From Mesobacillus boroniphilus (lineage in GTDB: Bacteria > Bacillota > Bacilli > Bacillales > Cytobacillaceae), in contig NZ_QTKX01000001.1 of assembly GCF_018424685.1 (NCBI RefSeq), positions 930,001 through 994,000 on the forward strand: 64,000 bases of DNA, read 5' to 3'. How positions within the stretch are numbered: the stretch's first letter is position 1; each line of letters opens with the position of its first letter. Under the pieces are notes generated by a model. That model had not been told where the DNA came from. It made no database searches and saw nothing but the letters and a program-made list of their open reading frames with translations. Position numbers and translations under genes: made by a program. This document shows positions 41,779 to 50,564 of the stretch, piece by piece.

Positions 41779-43724
41779 TTTCTTTCGTAGTGATCATCGG
41801 TGCAGGAAGGCTGGCAGATCGTGTAAGTGAAGAGTTATCAGCCAGGCATCAAGTATTTAGAAGGGCTGACTTTGAAAATGGTATTCCTGAAAATGCTGAG
41901 CTGATGCTGGTACTTGACGATTCCTGGAACCCCAGTGCACACAAAAGGGCAGAGGAAATCATGAAAATGCATGGTACTCCCTGGATGAGAGGCTATGCTT
42001 CGTTTGGTGAGGGTGTGATAGGTCCACTGGTCCGCCCGAATATTCTTGGGTGTTCACATTGTGCAGATCTGAGACTTCTATTAGGCGGGCAGGAACGAAG
42101 TGAAATGCAGGAGATCCAGCAAAAACTTTTGACCGACGGTGGAATGCGGGCTGACACGTGGGCTTCCGATACTGGGTTTTTACAAATGGCTCAAATAATT
42201 GCGGCAGAGACAAACAGGATTCTTGAGAGGAAGGAAGCATATACACAAGGGCGGATGTTTTTAACCGACCTAAAAACTCTTAATGGCTCATGGCATCCCT
42301 TCTTGCCAGATTCTTTATGTCCGGTTTGCAGTAATATTCCTGATGATTCAGCTTCCCTGGCGGAGATTTCCCTGCAGCCAAGTCCGAAGATCAGCGCAGG
42401 GAGCTACCGTTGCAATCCACTAGAAGAGTTAAAGAGGGTGCTAGCAAAGGACTATCTGGATAATCGGACAGGACTTTTCAATAACAAAATGTATGATCTT
42501 ATCACTCCCTTCGCTGATGCAAGTGTCAATCTGCCGATGGTCTCAGGAGGAAATGAGGGAACTGCGGGTCGAACACATTGTTACGCAGAAAGCGAATTGA
42601 CAGCGATTCTTGAGGGCCTTGAGCGTCATTGCGGTCTTGAGCCGCGGGGTAAACGAACTGTCATCCATGACTGTTATCGGAATCTGGAGGGGCAGGCGCT
42701 CAACCCACTGAAAGTAGGAGTACACGCTGATGAGGAGTATGGAAAGCCTGGTTTTCCATTTCAAAAATTTGACCCTGAACGACCGATGGATTGGGTTTGG
42801 GGTTACTCTTTAATCGAAGAGCGTCCCATTCTCGTTCCAGAGCTTCTCTCTTATTATAGTTTAGGCTGTAGTTCTGCTGGCTTTGTCTATGAAACCTCAA
42901 ATGGCTGCGCACTCGGCGGGAGCAGGGAGGAGGCCATTTTTTATGGCATCATGGAAGTAGTTGAACGCGATTCATTCCTGATGACCTGGTATGCGAAGCT
43001 AAAATTGCCGCGTCTTGATCCTCTATCAGCCGACGATGAGGAATTGAACTTAATGGTTGAGCGTATGCGCGCGGTTGCCGGTTATGATCTGTATTTGTAT
43101 AACGCTACAATGGAGCATGGGATTCCGAGCGTCTGGGCGATGGCAAAAAACAGGAAGGATCATGGATTAAATATCATCTGTGCCGCAGGAGCCCATCTTG
43201 ATCCGATAAAGGCTGCAAAAAGTGCTATCCAGGAGCTCGCAGGGATGATGCTGAATCTTGATGGGAAATTTGAAGCGAATAAAGAGAAGTATATAGAAAT
43301 GCTAGAGAATCACCAATTTGTAAGGGAGATGGATGATCACGGGATGCTATACGGGTTGCCTCAGGCAGAGGAGCGTTTTCGATTTTTGCTCGATGATAGT
43401 CGGCCGTTGCAAAGCTTTAATAATGAATTCAAATGGAGATCGAACCACCAGGATCTCACCGATGATCTCAAGGATATCCTCGAGGGATTTCGTCGATTGG
43501 ACCTTGACGTCATTGTGGTTGACCAGACGACACCGGAGACGAGGAAAAATGAGCTTTATTGTGTAAAAGTATTGATTCCAGGAATGCTGCCAATGACATT
43601 CGGATACCACCTGACCCGGCTGAAAGGGTTAGACAGGGTACTCCAAGTCCCGTTGAAACTTGGCTATGTGAAAGAGCCATTGACGTTTGAAGAACTCAAT
43701 CACTGTCCGCATCCGTTCCCATAG
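41775..43724 (+). CDS. TOMM cyclodehydratase, ocin-ThiF-like/YcaO fusion (SagD type)
   Basis: A 649-residue fusion. The N-terminal part (VVIIGAGRLADRVSEEL-like FVVIIGAGRLADRV, to about residue 230) is E1-like and has two zinc Cys pairs, CSHC and CPVC. The C-terminal YcaO domain (about 255-649) shows AILEGLERHCGLEPRG, TSNGCALGGSREEAIFYGIM and MEVVERDSFLMTWY, the Glu-rich ATP/Mg-binding helices of YcaO. The protein ends PHPFP, the proline-rich tail characteristic of active YcaO cyclodehydratases. It should use ATP to cyclise core Cys (and Ser) to azolines. Start ATG overlaps the previous stop by 4 bases. Confidence 0.93.
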   Translation: MISFVVIIGAGRLADRVSEELSARHQVFRRADFENGIPENAELMLVLDDSWNPSAHKRAEEIMKMHGTPWMRGYASFGEGVIGPLVRPNILGCSHCADLRLLLGGQERSEMQEIQQKLLTDGGMRADTWASDTGFLQMAQIIAAETNRILERKEAYTQGRMFLTDLKTLNGSWHPFLPDSLCPVCSNIPDDSASLAEISLQPSPKISAGSYRCNPLEELKRVLAKDYLDNRTGLFNNKMYDLITPFADASVNLPMVSGGNEGTAGRTHCYAESELTAILEGLERHCGLEPRGKRTVIHDCYRNLEGQALNPLKVGVHADEEYGKPGFPFQKFDPERPMDWVWGYSLIEERPILVPELLSYYSLGCSSAGFVYETSNGCALGGSREEAIFYGIMEVVERDSFLMTWYAKLKLPRLDPLSADDEELNLMVERMRAVAGYDLYLYNATMEHGIPSVWAMAKNRKDHGLNIICAAGAHLDPIKAAKSAIQELAGMMLNLDGKFEANKEKYIEMLENHQFVREMDDHGMLYGLPQAEERFRFLLDDSRPLQSFNNEFKWRSNHQDLTDDLKDILEGFRRLDLDVIVVDQTTPETRKNELYCVKVLIPGMLPMTFGYHLTRLKGLDRVLQVPLKLGYVKEPLTFEELNHCPHPFP

Positions 43725-43735
43725 GAGGTAGGAGG

Positions 43736-45298
43736 ATGAGTCTCGAGGAATTTTTGCATAATCTTCAATTTGATATTGACCGCGCCAATCAGCCAAACTT
43801 GGAAACCGACTGGGAGGATGCGCCTTATGCCTACAAGCTGTACCGTAACCAACCAGTGGTGCCCCTGTCTTTAGAGGTTCCACTGACTCTTGAGAAAATA
43901 CAACCGCCAACTAAGCCTGATATTCATAGAGTCGGCCATTTTCTCTGGTACGTTTATGGAATCACACAGGTAAGCCAGTCCGTTTTTTCAACTGAACTCT
44001 CAGAGGAAGAATCCTACACTATGAATTCCTACCGTAGGTTTGCTCCCTCTGGCGGTGCATTGTATCCAAACGAGCTGTACATCTATTTAAAGATAGAAGG
44101 ATTGCCAGATGGAGTGTACCATTATGACCCCGCGCACCACCGTCTCGTTTTGCTGCGGGCAGGGAACTTCGATTCATATGTTTCAGATGCTCTAGTCAAC
44201 CGGAGTGAAATTTCATCCTGCTTTGGCGTCGCCTTTGTATCCACGATGTTTTGGAAAAACTACTTTAAATACAATAACTTCTCCTATCGCCTCCAAGGAC
44301 TTGACGCTGGAGTCCTGATGGGGCAGCTGCTGGAAACTGCTAAGCGTTTTGGTTTCGCTGCCGGAGTATACTTTCAATATTTAGATTCGGCAATCAATCA
44401 TCTTCTCGGTTTGTCTGAACATGAGGAGAGTGTATATTCGGTTATTCCACTGTCCGTGGAACCCACAAACTGGTCCAGAAGCAGAGATGTTAATATAACA
44501 GCCGCTGAATTGAAACTTGATTTGGAGCCAATCAGCTGTGAATATTTGGAGCGGTCCCAAAGGATTCTAGAGTTTCCTAGGTTAATAGCTCTGAATGAAG
44601 CATCCATGCTGGAATCAACCTCTTCATTTAACAGGATACAAAGCCTGCAGAGTGGGAGCTTTGATGGTGTGAAGATAAATCTTCCAGAATGCAAACCGTT
44701 GGCATATGATCTGGCTGAGGCCAGCAAAAATCGTTTTTCTCCCGATATCGACTTTGTTATGCGCAAGGTAAGTCAGCAGCAGCTGGCCGTTCTGCTGAAT
44801 GAGTCGATGTCTGCATTCTCTTACCGGAATGATTTGGATGATGTCCGCTTGAACAATGAATCTCGGGTTACAATCTATGGGTGCCTTTATAATGTTGAGG
44901 GTATCCCAGATGGAGCCTACCATTACGACCATACCGAACATGCATTACGGGAAATCAATAAGGGGGATCACCGGCTCACTTTACAAGCCGGATTGTCTCT
45001 CGACAATGTGAACCTGCTGCAGGTACCGCTTTGTTTGCACGTCGTGGGAAATAAGGATTTCTATTTGAATGAATTAGGGTACAGAGGCTATCGAATTTTA
45101 CAAATGGAGGCAGGGATGCTCGTTCAAAGCTTACTCACAACAGCGTCTGCTATTGGGTTAGGTGGGCATCCACTTCTTGGGTTCGATACAAACTTAGCTG
45201 ATGATATTTACAGCATGAGGGAAAAAACCAGCTTGATCCAGATACCCATCGGTCCCTATCGCCCGAGGCCATGGTTAAAAGGAAGTTTGCATAGCTAG
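43736..45298 (+). CDS. SagB-type azoline dehydrogenase with tandem nitroreductase domains
   Basis: A 520-residue FMN-dependent SagB/ThcOx-family dehydrogenase that oxidises azolines to thiazoles/oxazoles. Two nitroreductase-like halves are seen: residues about 60-250 (RRFAPSGGALYPNELYIYLK; LPDGVYHYDPAHHRL) and about 335-515 (RVTIYGCLYNVEGIPDGAYH; YRGYRILQMEAGMLVQSLL). Conserved Ser/Arg of the FMN-contact sites (RRFAPSGGALYPNE) occurs only in the first half, so one half may be degenerate. It begins 11 bases after the cyclodehydratase gene, with GGAGG. A strong terminator ends the operon. Confidence 0.92.
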   Translation: MSLEEFLHNLQFDIDRANQPNLETDWEDAPYAYKLYRNQPVVPLSLEVPLTLEKIQPPTKPDIHRVGHFLWYVYGITQVSQSVFSTELSEEESYTMNSYRRFAPSGGALYPNELYIYLKIEGLPDGVYHYDPAHHRLVLLRAGNFDSYVSDALVNRSEISSCFGVAFVSTMFWKNYFKYNNFSYRLQGLDAGVLMGQLLETAKRFGFAAGVYFQYLDSAINHLLGLSEHEESVYSVIPLSVEPTNWSRSRDVNITAAELKLDLEPISCEYLERSQRILEFPRLIALNEASMLESTSSFNRIQSLQSGSFDGVKINLPECKPLAYDLAEASKNRFSPDIDFVMRKVSQQQLAVLLNESMSAFSYRNDLDDVRLNNESRVTIYGCLYNVEGIPDGAYHYDHTEHALREINKGDHRLTLQAGLSLDNVNLLQVPLCLHVVGNKDFYLNELGYRGYRILQMEAGMLVQSLLTTASAIGLGGHPLLGFDTNLADDIYSMREKTSLIQIPIGPYRPRPWLKGSLHS

Positions 45299-45332
45299 TT
45301 TTACAGAATATATTAAGAGATTTTATGATACA

Positions 45333-45370
45333 AACGAGCAGGGGAGAAATCACCTGCTCTTGTTTTTTTT
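45333..45370 (+). terminator. Terminator ending the TOMM operon
   Basis: GAGCAGG (45336-45342) pairs with CCTGCTC (45353-45359), then TTGTTTTTTTT. Confidence 0.85.
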
Positions 45371-45500
45371 AAAAATTTAAAAAAGAAACCTCAGGGCTCC
45401 TTTTTTACATACCATCCAACACTCTTAAAAAACTATTTAGACAATAATCAAAGTCCTTATATAATAGAGGATCTTAAAGGTTTGCTTTCTTTTGGATTAG

Positions 45501-45623
45501 CTATTTTTCCTTTTCTAACTTTTCAATCAGAGATTCAACGGTTTTTATAATTGTTTCATTACTTACGTCTCGGCCTAATACAGCACTTGCCCTCTTTATC
45601 AAATCTTCTTTATTAATAGTCAT
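45501..45623 (-). CDS. Small helical protein (40 residues)
   Basis: A 40-codon frame on the minus strand with start MTINKEDLIKRASAVLG and a coiled-coil-like C-terminus (VESLIEKLEKEK). GGAAGG lies 8 bases before the ATG. It is soluble, with no family recognised. It is the closest gene downstream of the TOMM operon but in the opposite orientation. Confidence 0.5.
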   Translation of the reverse strand: MTINKEDLIKRASAVLGRDVSNETIIKTVESLIEKLEKEK

Positions 45624-46240
45624 GCTTTTAACCTTCCCATTTTTATAAGTTGTAGTTTAATACAATGTTTATATTATCGGTAGAATTGACTAATCATTTA
45701 ACGCAAGAGAGAGAATTTGTATGAGAATATCCACTTATATGTGGTGAATTAAACCTCCAGTCAGTAGTTACTGCTTTTCCATTTTTATAAGATAAAGAAG
45801 GGAATTTTATCCTTAATAAGGAATTAGAACAAGAAAGTTTTTATTAGTCAAATGGATGGACTTGTAGAACAAACAAAGCAGGTTAGGGCGTACTTTTTAG
45901 TTGAACGTGTTATAGAACAAATGCGTTAGTTCAAAAGTTTTTCCGTCTGAATGATAAATTCGTTTATGGCTACATTTTTTGAAGGAATAAAAATACTCCT
46001 TTTGCATTTTGTATGAATACAATCGTAATATTTATTCTAATTTCTGGCGAAGGAAAGCTAAGGAATATTAACTTTAACTCATTGCTGCAAACAAAAAACG
46101 CTTAGATATTTTTTAAATGATATCTAAACGTTTTTTGCTAATTCCTTTGCTAAAGAACTTGATATTTATATAGTTAATTAATGTTTCTCCCTCTTAAGCG
46201 AAAGAATTATTCTCACGCGAAGGGGTTTTTTACTAATTCG
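45624..46240. other. Intergenic region with a possible gene remnant and a terminator
   Basis: About 620 AT-rich bases. At about 45852-45929 a 25-codon frame starts MDGLVEQTKQVRAYF and ends at TAG; it looks like the end of a decayed gene, since the preceding triplets continue a protein-like pattern only in other frames. A bidirectional hairpin lies at 46092-46137. Nothing else was seen. Confidence 0.45.
46092..46137. terminator. Bidirectional terminator
   Basis: AAAAAACG..TTAGATAT pairs with ATATCTAA..CGTTTTTT. It is preceded by A's and followed by T's, so it can stop transcription in both directions. Confidence 0.85.
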
Positions 46241-47683
46241 TTAATTGTCTTCCTGGAGAGTGGATTTATCTTGTAAAGGCAGAGTAATCGTAACGGTCGT
46301 TCCTTCGTTAACGATGCTGCAGAAGTCGATTTTGCCGCCGTGGTTTTTAATGATTTTCTGGCAAATCATTAAGCCTAGTCCGGTTCCTTTTTCCTTTGTG
46401 CTATAGAACGGCTCGCCTAATTTATTCAGCCGGTCTTCTGGAATTCCACTTCCCTGATCCGTTACCTGTATTGAAGCTAGGCTTGTTACTTTGGATATGG
46501 CAACTAGAATTTCGCCGCCTTTTGTCATCGCCTCTATAGAATTTTGAATTAAGTTGATTAATACCTGCTTTATTTTATCAGGCTCGCAATCTATATAAAT
46601 ACTAGGTGAGTCAGTTTTAATCTTAATAAATGCATCTGATAGTGTTGCTTGGGGATTCAGCAAATTAACAACGCCGTTAACGAGAGAAATCAAATCTACA
46701 TTTGATAGATTTGATGCCTGAGGTTTGGCAAGGACGAGCAAGTCTCCAACTATAGACTCAATACGGGCAAGCTCATCGAGGATTATATCAGCATAATCTT
46801 CTGCTCCTTCTGCCGGGTGCTCACTCAAAAGCTGGGTAAATCCTTTTATAGCAGTCAACGGATTCCTGATTTCATGAGCAATTCCAGCTGCCATTTGGCC
46901 AATTACAGAAAGTTTTTCAGCTACCTGCAGCTGGTCCTCGGTTTTCCTTTGTTCAGTAATATCCTTAATGATGATAAGGGAAACGGCCCTGTTCTTGAAG
47001 ACTGTCGGAATAAGTTGCATCTCGGCTCTCTTTGAATCATTATCTTTTCGGATTAAACTGATTTCAAGGTCACTGGAGTCTCTAGAATCCAGGCTTTCTT
47101 TCAGCAGTTTAAAGTCCTGTGGATCAGTATAATCATACAAAGACGTACCAATTATTTCTTCGAAACTAGTTGCGCCCATCAATTTTTTTCCCTGCTCATT
47201 AATGTAAGTCCATACTCCGTTTTTTGTAATAATCCCCATTGTATCTTTGGAATGTTCAAGGAATAACCGATCTCTTTTTTGATGTTCCTTTAGTTTTTCC
47301 TCTCGATTAACGCGATTTGTAACATCTCTTGATACGAGAACTGTTTCAGTATTTCTAGGACCTTTCGTTCTGCTCGATTCTAGCCATAAATAATCGCCTT
47401 CTTTTCTCCTGAAACGAAACAGAATTTCTCCAGACTGGCAAGAAAAAAAGTATTGTTCCAACTTTTCCTGGTCCAATGGATGGCAAAAGCTAAAAATGGT
47501 TTGATCGTGCAGCTCGGCTGATGTGTAACCAAAAAGAGTCTCACAGGAAGGTGCCGCATATGTAAATCTTCCATCTAGTGAATGAGTGGAGAGAAAATCC
47601 TTTGCGTTGATCAGTGCTAAGCTTATATCATGTATATCTTTTATATCTGGGGCATAGGCTTGGTGAGTTTCTTCTTTAATCAT
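46241..47683 (-). CDS. Cytosolic two-PAS sensor histidine kinase
   Basis: A 480-residue histidine kinase without membrane segments. Two PAS domains span about residues 20-125 and 130-248. The HisKA dimerisation domain has the phosphorylated His in IAHEIRNPLTAIKGFTQLL (about residue 270). The HATPase domain has the N box (LINLIQNSIEAM), G1 (VTDQGSGIPEDRL) and G2 (STKEKGTGLGLMICQ). This layout matches KinA/KinE-type sporulation-phosphorelay kinases, but no response regulator is adjacent, which is also typical of those kinases. ATG 47683 follows GGGAGG. Its signal is unknown. Confidence 0.9.
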   Translation of the reverse strand: MIKEETHQAYAPDIKDIHDISLALINAKDFLSTHSLDGRFTYAAPSCETLFGYTSAELHDQTIFSFCHPLDQEKLEQYFFSCQSGEILFRFRRKEGDYLWLESSRTKGPRNTETVLVSRDVTNRVNREEKLKEHQKRDRLFLEHSKDTMGIITKNGVWTYINEQGKKLMGATSFEEIIGTSLYDYTDPQDFKLLKESLDSRDSSDLEISLIRKDNDSKRAEMQLIPTVFKNRAVSLIIIKDITEQRKTEDQLQVAEKLSVIGQMAAGIAHEIRNPLTAIKGFTQLLSEHPAEGAEDYADIILDELARIESIVGDLLVLAKPQASNLSNVDLISLVNGVVNLLNPQATLSDAFIKIKTDSPSIYIDCEPDKIKQVLINLIQNSIEAMTKGGEILVAISKVTSLASIQVTDQGSGIPEDRLNKLGEPFYSTKEKGTGLGLMICQKIIKNHGGKIDFCSIVNEGTTVTITLPLQDKSTLQEDN

Positions 47684-48088
47684 AAAAAAGCCTCCCTTAC
47701 AATTAATAGCTGTATAATATTTGAATCGATTGAAATCCTCTCTCTATTTTACTAGACGAGAGAGAAGAGGAACGAATATAATTTCAGTTTTTTAAAAATT
47801 AGAACTTTTATCCTGTTTTAATAAGTGAGTCTTCTATATGTATGAAGGGGGAACGGTTGTGGATGAAACATCAGGAGAGATCTGGAAGAGGGCATAAATG
47901 AGAAATCGAAGGACATGAATAATACCATTGAATTGGAGTATTCTGCACATCAAAAAAACAGGGTATACCCCTGATTTTCTTGCTTTGTATTTGAAAAGAC
48001 AATCTGTGTGTATGGAAGCCTGCAGTAAATCAGTTTAATAGCGGGAGCCGGTTCCAGTCCCTCAAGGCCGAGAAATGCCAATAGCAGT
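47684..48088. other. Intergenic region
   Basis: About 400 bases between the kinase gene (its promoter side) and the end of the ClC gene. It contains the ClC terminator at 47948-47973. No supported gene was seen. Confidence 0.5.
47948..47973 (-). terminator. Terminator for the ClC/DUF421 transcript
   Basis: Read on the minus strand: CAGGG..CCCTG palindrome around GTATAC, followed by TTTTTTT. It lies about 115 bases after the ClC stop. Confidence 0.75.
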
Positions 48089-49396
48089 CTATATTCCCTT
48101 TTTCTTCTTTTCAACATTTTTAATTGATTCCCCATTAGCGATATTAAACAATATGCTTTTAGGTTCATAAATTTTCTGGGAAGGCCATAATCCATGGTGG
48201 CCAGAAAATATATAACTGACTACACAGGCCACAAAAAAGTATTCTACTCCCTTACCGTCAAACATTTCCAATGCCAGCAGGAAAGCTGCTACAGGAGTAT
48301 TTGATGCGGCGCTAAAAGCAGCAATCAACCCCAATGCAGCTAAAAAGGAAATAGGCAGATTTATAAATGTGTGCAAGGCATTGCCTAATGTCGCACCCAT
48401 GAAAAATATCGGGATTGCTTCTCCGCCAACAAAGCCGGTTCCTAGAGTAACCGCAGTGAAAATCAATTTCCCTAGGAAGGCAAAGGGAGGAACTTCTTCT
48501 GTAAAAGACTGTTCTAACATCTGTAAGCTGCGGCCGTTGTAATCTTGTGAACCAACTATCACCGTTAATACTATAATGATAATTCCTCCAAAGAAGGCCC
48601 TTTTCATATGGTTCTTTTTGAAGATTTTTTCCGTTGTATTTTGTATACCATGTCTTAACTGGCAGTATGAAATACTTAATAGACTAAAAATAATTGATAG
48701 AAGGATGACTTTTAAAAAAGTAAGAAGAGATAATTCAGGAACTGTTTGAATAATGAACTCTTCGTGTTTATGTCCCCAGGCTGCTGTCGTGACGTAGTGG
48801 CCAACATAGCTAGCCACAAGACATGGGACAAGCGCTGCAAATTTCATCTTTCCCAATGCAGCCATTTCCATACCAAATACAGCACCTGTGATCGGAGTTC
48901 CAAATGCAGATCCAAACCCGGCACTTATCCCGCTCATGATAAAAATTTTCTTGTCAAGTATGAGTGCCTTGAAAAAGTTATTCACTGCTTCGGCTACACT
49001 TGCGCCCATTTGGACAGCTGCGCCTTCCCTTCCGGTGGATCCGCCAAAAAAGACTGTAATAAATGTTGCAACATAGACGATAGGTCCCATTCTCCGAAGA
49101 ACTTTTTTCTTTCCATGTACAGCGTCAATTACCAGGTTATTTAGCTCAGCTGCATCATTTAATGTGTTATCTAGAAATACCTTTCCATAGTTCATATATA
49201 GGTATCCGATGATAATTCCACCAAGAGGAAGAAGGAATATAAGCCATCCGCTTTTTTCCCGTACATCCCCAAGGTAATCGTTTGCCTCTACCAGGAAAGT
49301 CGTTGCAGAACCAACAACTAGTCCAATAATCGCTCCGAAAAATACCCATTGACTTAGAAGCGAAAAAACTCTCTTATACTTTTGCAACATATTCAT
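48089..49396 (-). CDS. ClC-family chloride channel/transporter
   Basis: A 435-residue polytopic ClC-family protein. Signature regions are GGSTGREGAAVQMGASVAEA (the GREGP-like selectivity loop), GTPITGAVFGMEMAALGK, and GGEAIPIFFMGATLGNALH. The late FSAASNTPVAAFLLALEMF segment is also typical. Bacterial family members exchange Cl- for H+ or pass F-/Cl- ions. There are no C-terminal CBS domains. It starts 13 bases downstream of the DUF421 gene on the same strand, so they may be co-transcribed. Confidence 0.9.
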   Translation of the reverse strand: MNMLQKYKRVFSLLSQWVFFGAIIGLVVGSATTFLVEANDYLGDVREKSGWLIFLLPLGGIIIGYLYMNYGKVFLDNTLNDAAELNNLVIDAVHGKKKVLRRMGPIVYVATFITVFFGGSTGREGAAVQMGASVAEAVNNFFKALILDKKIFIMSGISAGFGSAFGTPITGAVFGMEMAALGKMKFAALVPCLVASYVGHYVTTAAWGHKHEEFIIQTVPELSLLTFLKVILLSIIFSLLSISYCQLRHGIQNTTEKIFKKNHMKRAFFGGIIIIVLTVIVGSQDYNGRSLQMLEQSFTEEVPPFAFLGKLIFTAVTLGTGFVGGEAIPIFFMGATLGNALHTFINLPISFLAALGLIAAFSAASNTPVAAFLLALEMFDGKGVEYFFVACVVSYIFSGHHGLWPSQKIYEPKSILFNIANGESIKNVEKKKKGI

Positions 49397-49408
49397 TCTA
49401 ACGTTACC

Positions 49409-50032
49409 TCATTTCAACTCTTCGGGATGCTCTTTAATATGCTTTTGATTCTTAATCTCTTTAAAAATATTATCCGAGCTGTTTGATTGTGCAGGCTGGA
49501 GGTTCACTGCTGGCTTCGTTTGGGCAGCTTCTATCAACGTTATCAGCATTTGAATGTCCTCTTTAGTTGCGTATTGTTTTTCAGGCTTTAACATATATCC
49601 TAACTGGCCATTTGATTCAATCGTCGCCCATTTTAAGTCACTGAAATTTTGAATACTTTGCTGTCTCAACCTTACCTCAAGCATATCAACTGTTAATCGA
49701 AGCTTTTTTAAATTGCTTTCATTTAGTTGGCCATTCTCAACCACAAGAAGTGACTTTCCGTAAATAAAGGTCTCTAGAGCATCATATTTCAGAACGATAT
49801 ATTCTATAAAAATAAGAGTGGTGACCATTAAGAATGTTATAACCATGGTAATCCATATGTTTCGCTCACTCACCGGCTGAATAATCAATGAACCAACTGC
49901 GATCATCATGACAGTCTGTGCTACCGTTAGCTGTGAAATTGATTTTCTTCCAGCTAAGCGCAAAATCAGCACTCCTCCAATGACAATCACAACAGATTTC
50001 CATATAAAATTTAAATCCAAAACATTCACCAC
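49409..50032 (-). CDS. DUF421/YetF-family membrane protein
   Basis: A 207-residue YetF-like protein. It has three N-terminal hydrophobic segments with LRLAGRKSISQLTVAQTVMMIAVGS (key part GRKSISQLT), then the cytosolic DUF421 domain (ETFIYGKSLLVVENGQLNES; LKKLRLTVDMLEVRLRQQ). The function of the family is unknown; members often occur near spore and germination genes. The start is taken as GTG 50032, though the next GTG is possible. It is followed by the ClC gene after 12 bases. Another family member starts at 63723. Confidence 0.88.
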   Translation of the reverse strand: MVNVLDLNFIWKSVVIVIGGVLILRLAGRKSISQLTVAQTVMMIAVGSLIIQPVSERNIWITMVITFLMVTTLIFIEYIVLKYDALETFIYGKSLLVVENGQLNESNLKKLRLTVDMLEVRLRQQSIQNFSDLKWATIESNGQLGYMLKPEKQYATKEDIQMLITLIEAAQTKPAVNLQPAQSNSSDNIFKEIKNQKHIKEHPEELK

Positions 50033-50214
50033 CCTATAAAAGCAATCAATAAGTATGTTGCTAAAAAATGTTAATTATTATTCGTGTTAGAACGTTGTGG
50101 ACCAGAACTTAATAAATTTACGGAGTTACTGAGAGGGAGGGAAGAGCCGAATCAAACCTTGCAGAAAGAAAAAGGGGGGGAATTGTTCTTACACTAATTT
50201 GGAAAGGAAAGAGG

Positions 50215-50257
50215 AAAAGGCTAAACCAGGGAAAATCTTGGTTTAGCCTTTTTATTT
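50215..50257. terminator. Bidirectional hairpin terminator
   Basis: AAAGGCTAAACC pairs with GGTTTAGCCTTT. It has A's before and T's after, and it sits 47 bases after the possible 34-residue minus-strand gene. Confidence 0.85.
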
Positions 50258-50303
50258 ATATTATCGAATTTGGAAATATAGGGAGAGTCTATGATGACCA
50301 ATA

Positions 50304-50408
50304 TCAAAGATAAAGACTAGCAATTCCGCCTAACAGTAGAAGAATGGTACCTGTTAATAAAGCTATTTTTGTTGAACGATTTGATTTATGGAAAATCCTT
50401 AAGAACAT
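50304..50408 (-). CDS. Small single-helix membrane protein (34 residues)
   Basis: A 34-codon frame, MFLRIFHKSNRSTKIALL followed by a hydrophobic helix (TGTILLLLGGIASLYL) and stop. GTGAGGTG lies 7 bases before the ATG and a terminator follows 47 bases after the stop, so it has the minimal parts of a real gene. No family was recognised. Confidence 0.45.
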   Translation of the reverse strand: MFLRIFHKSNRSTKIALLTGTILLLLGGIASLYL

Positions 50409-50509
50409 CCGTCAACACCTCACTTACAATATTTCAGCTAATTTAAATACGATTATTGAATGGAAAAGTTTCAGATATTACAGAAATGTGCTCCTTATTC
50501 AGCATTCCA

Positions 50510-50550
50510 AAGTGAAAAAAATAAGGATGGTTCCGTTTCGGAAACCATCC
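50510..50550 (-). terminator. Terminator for the AIM24-family gene
   Basis: Minus strand: GGATGGTTTCC pairs with GGAACCATCC around GAAAC, followed by TTATTTTTTT. Confidence 0.82.
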
Positions 50551-50564
50551 ATGTTTGTAGCCCA

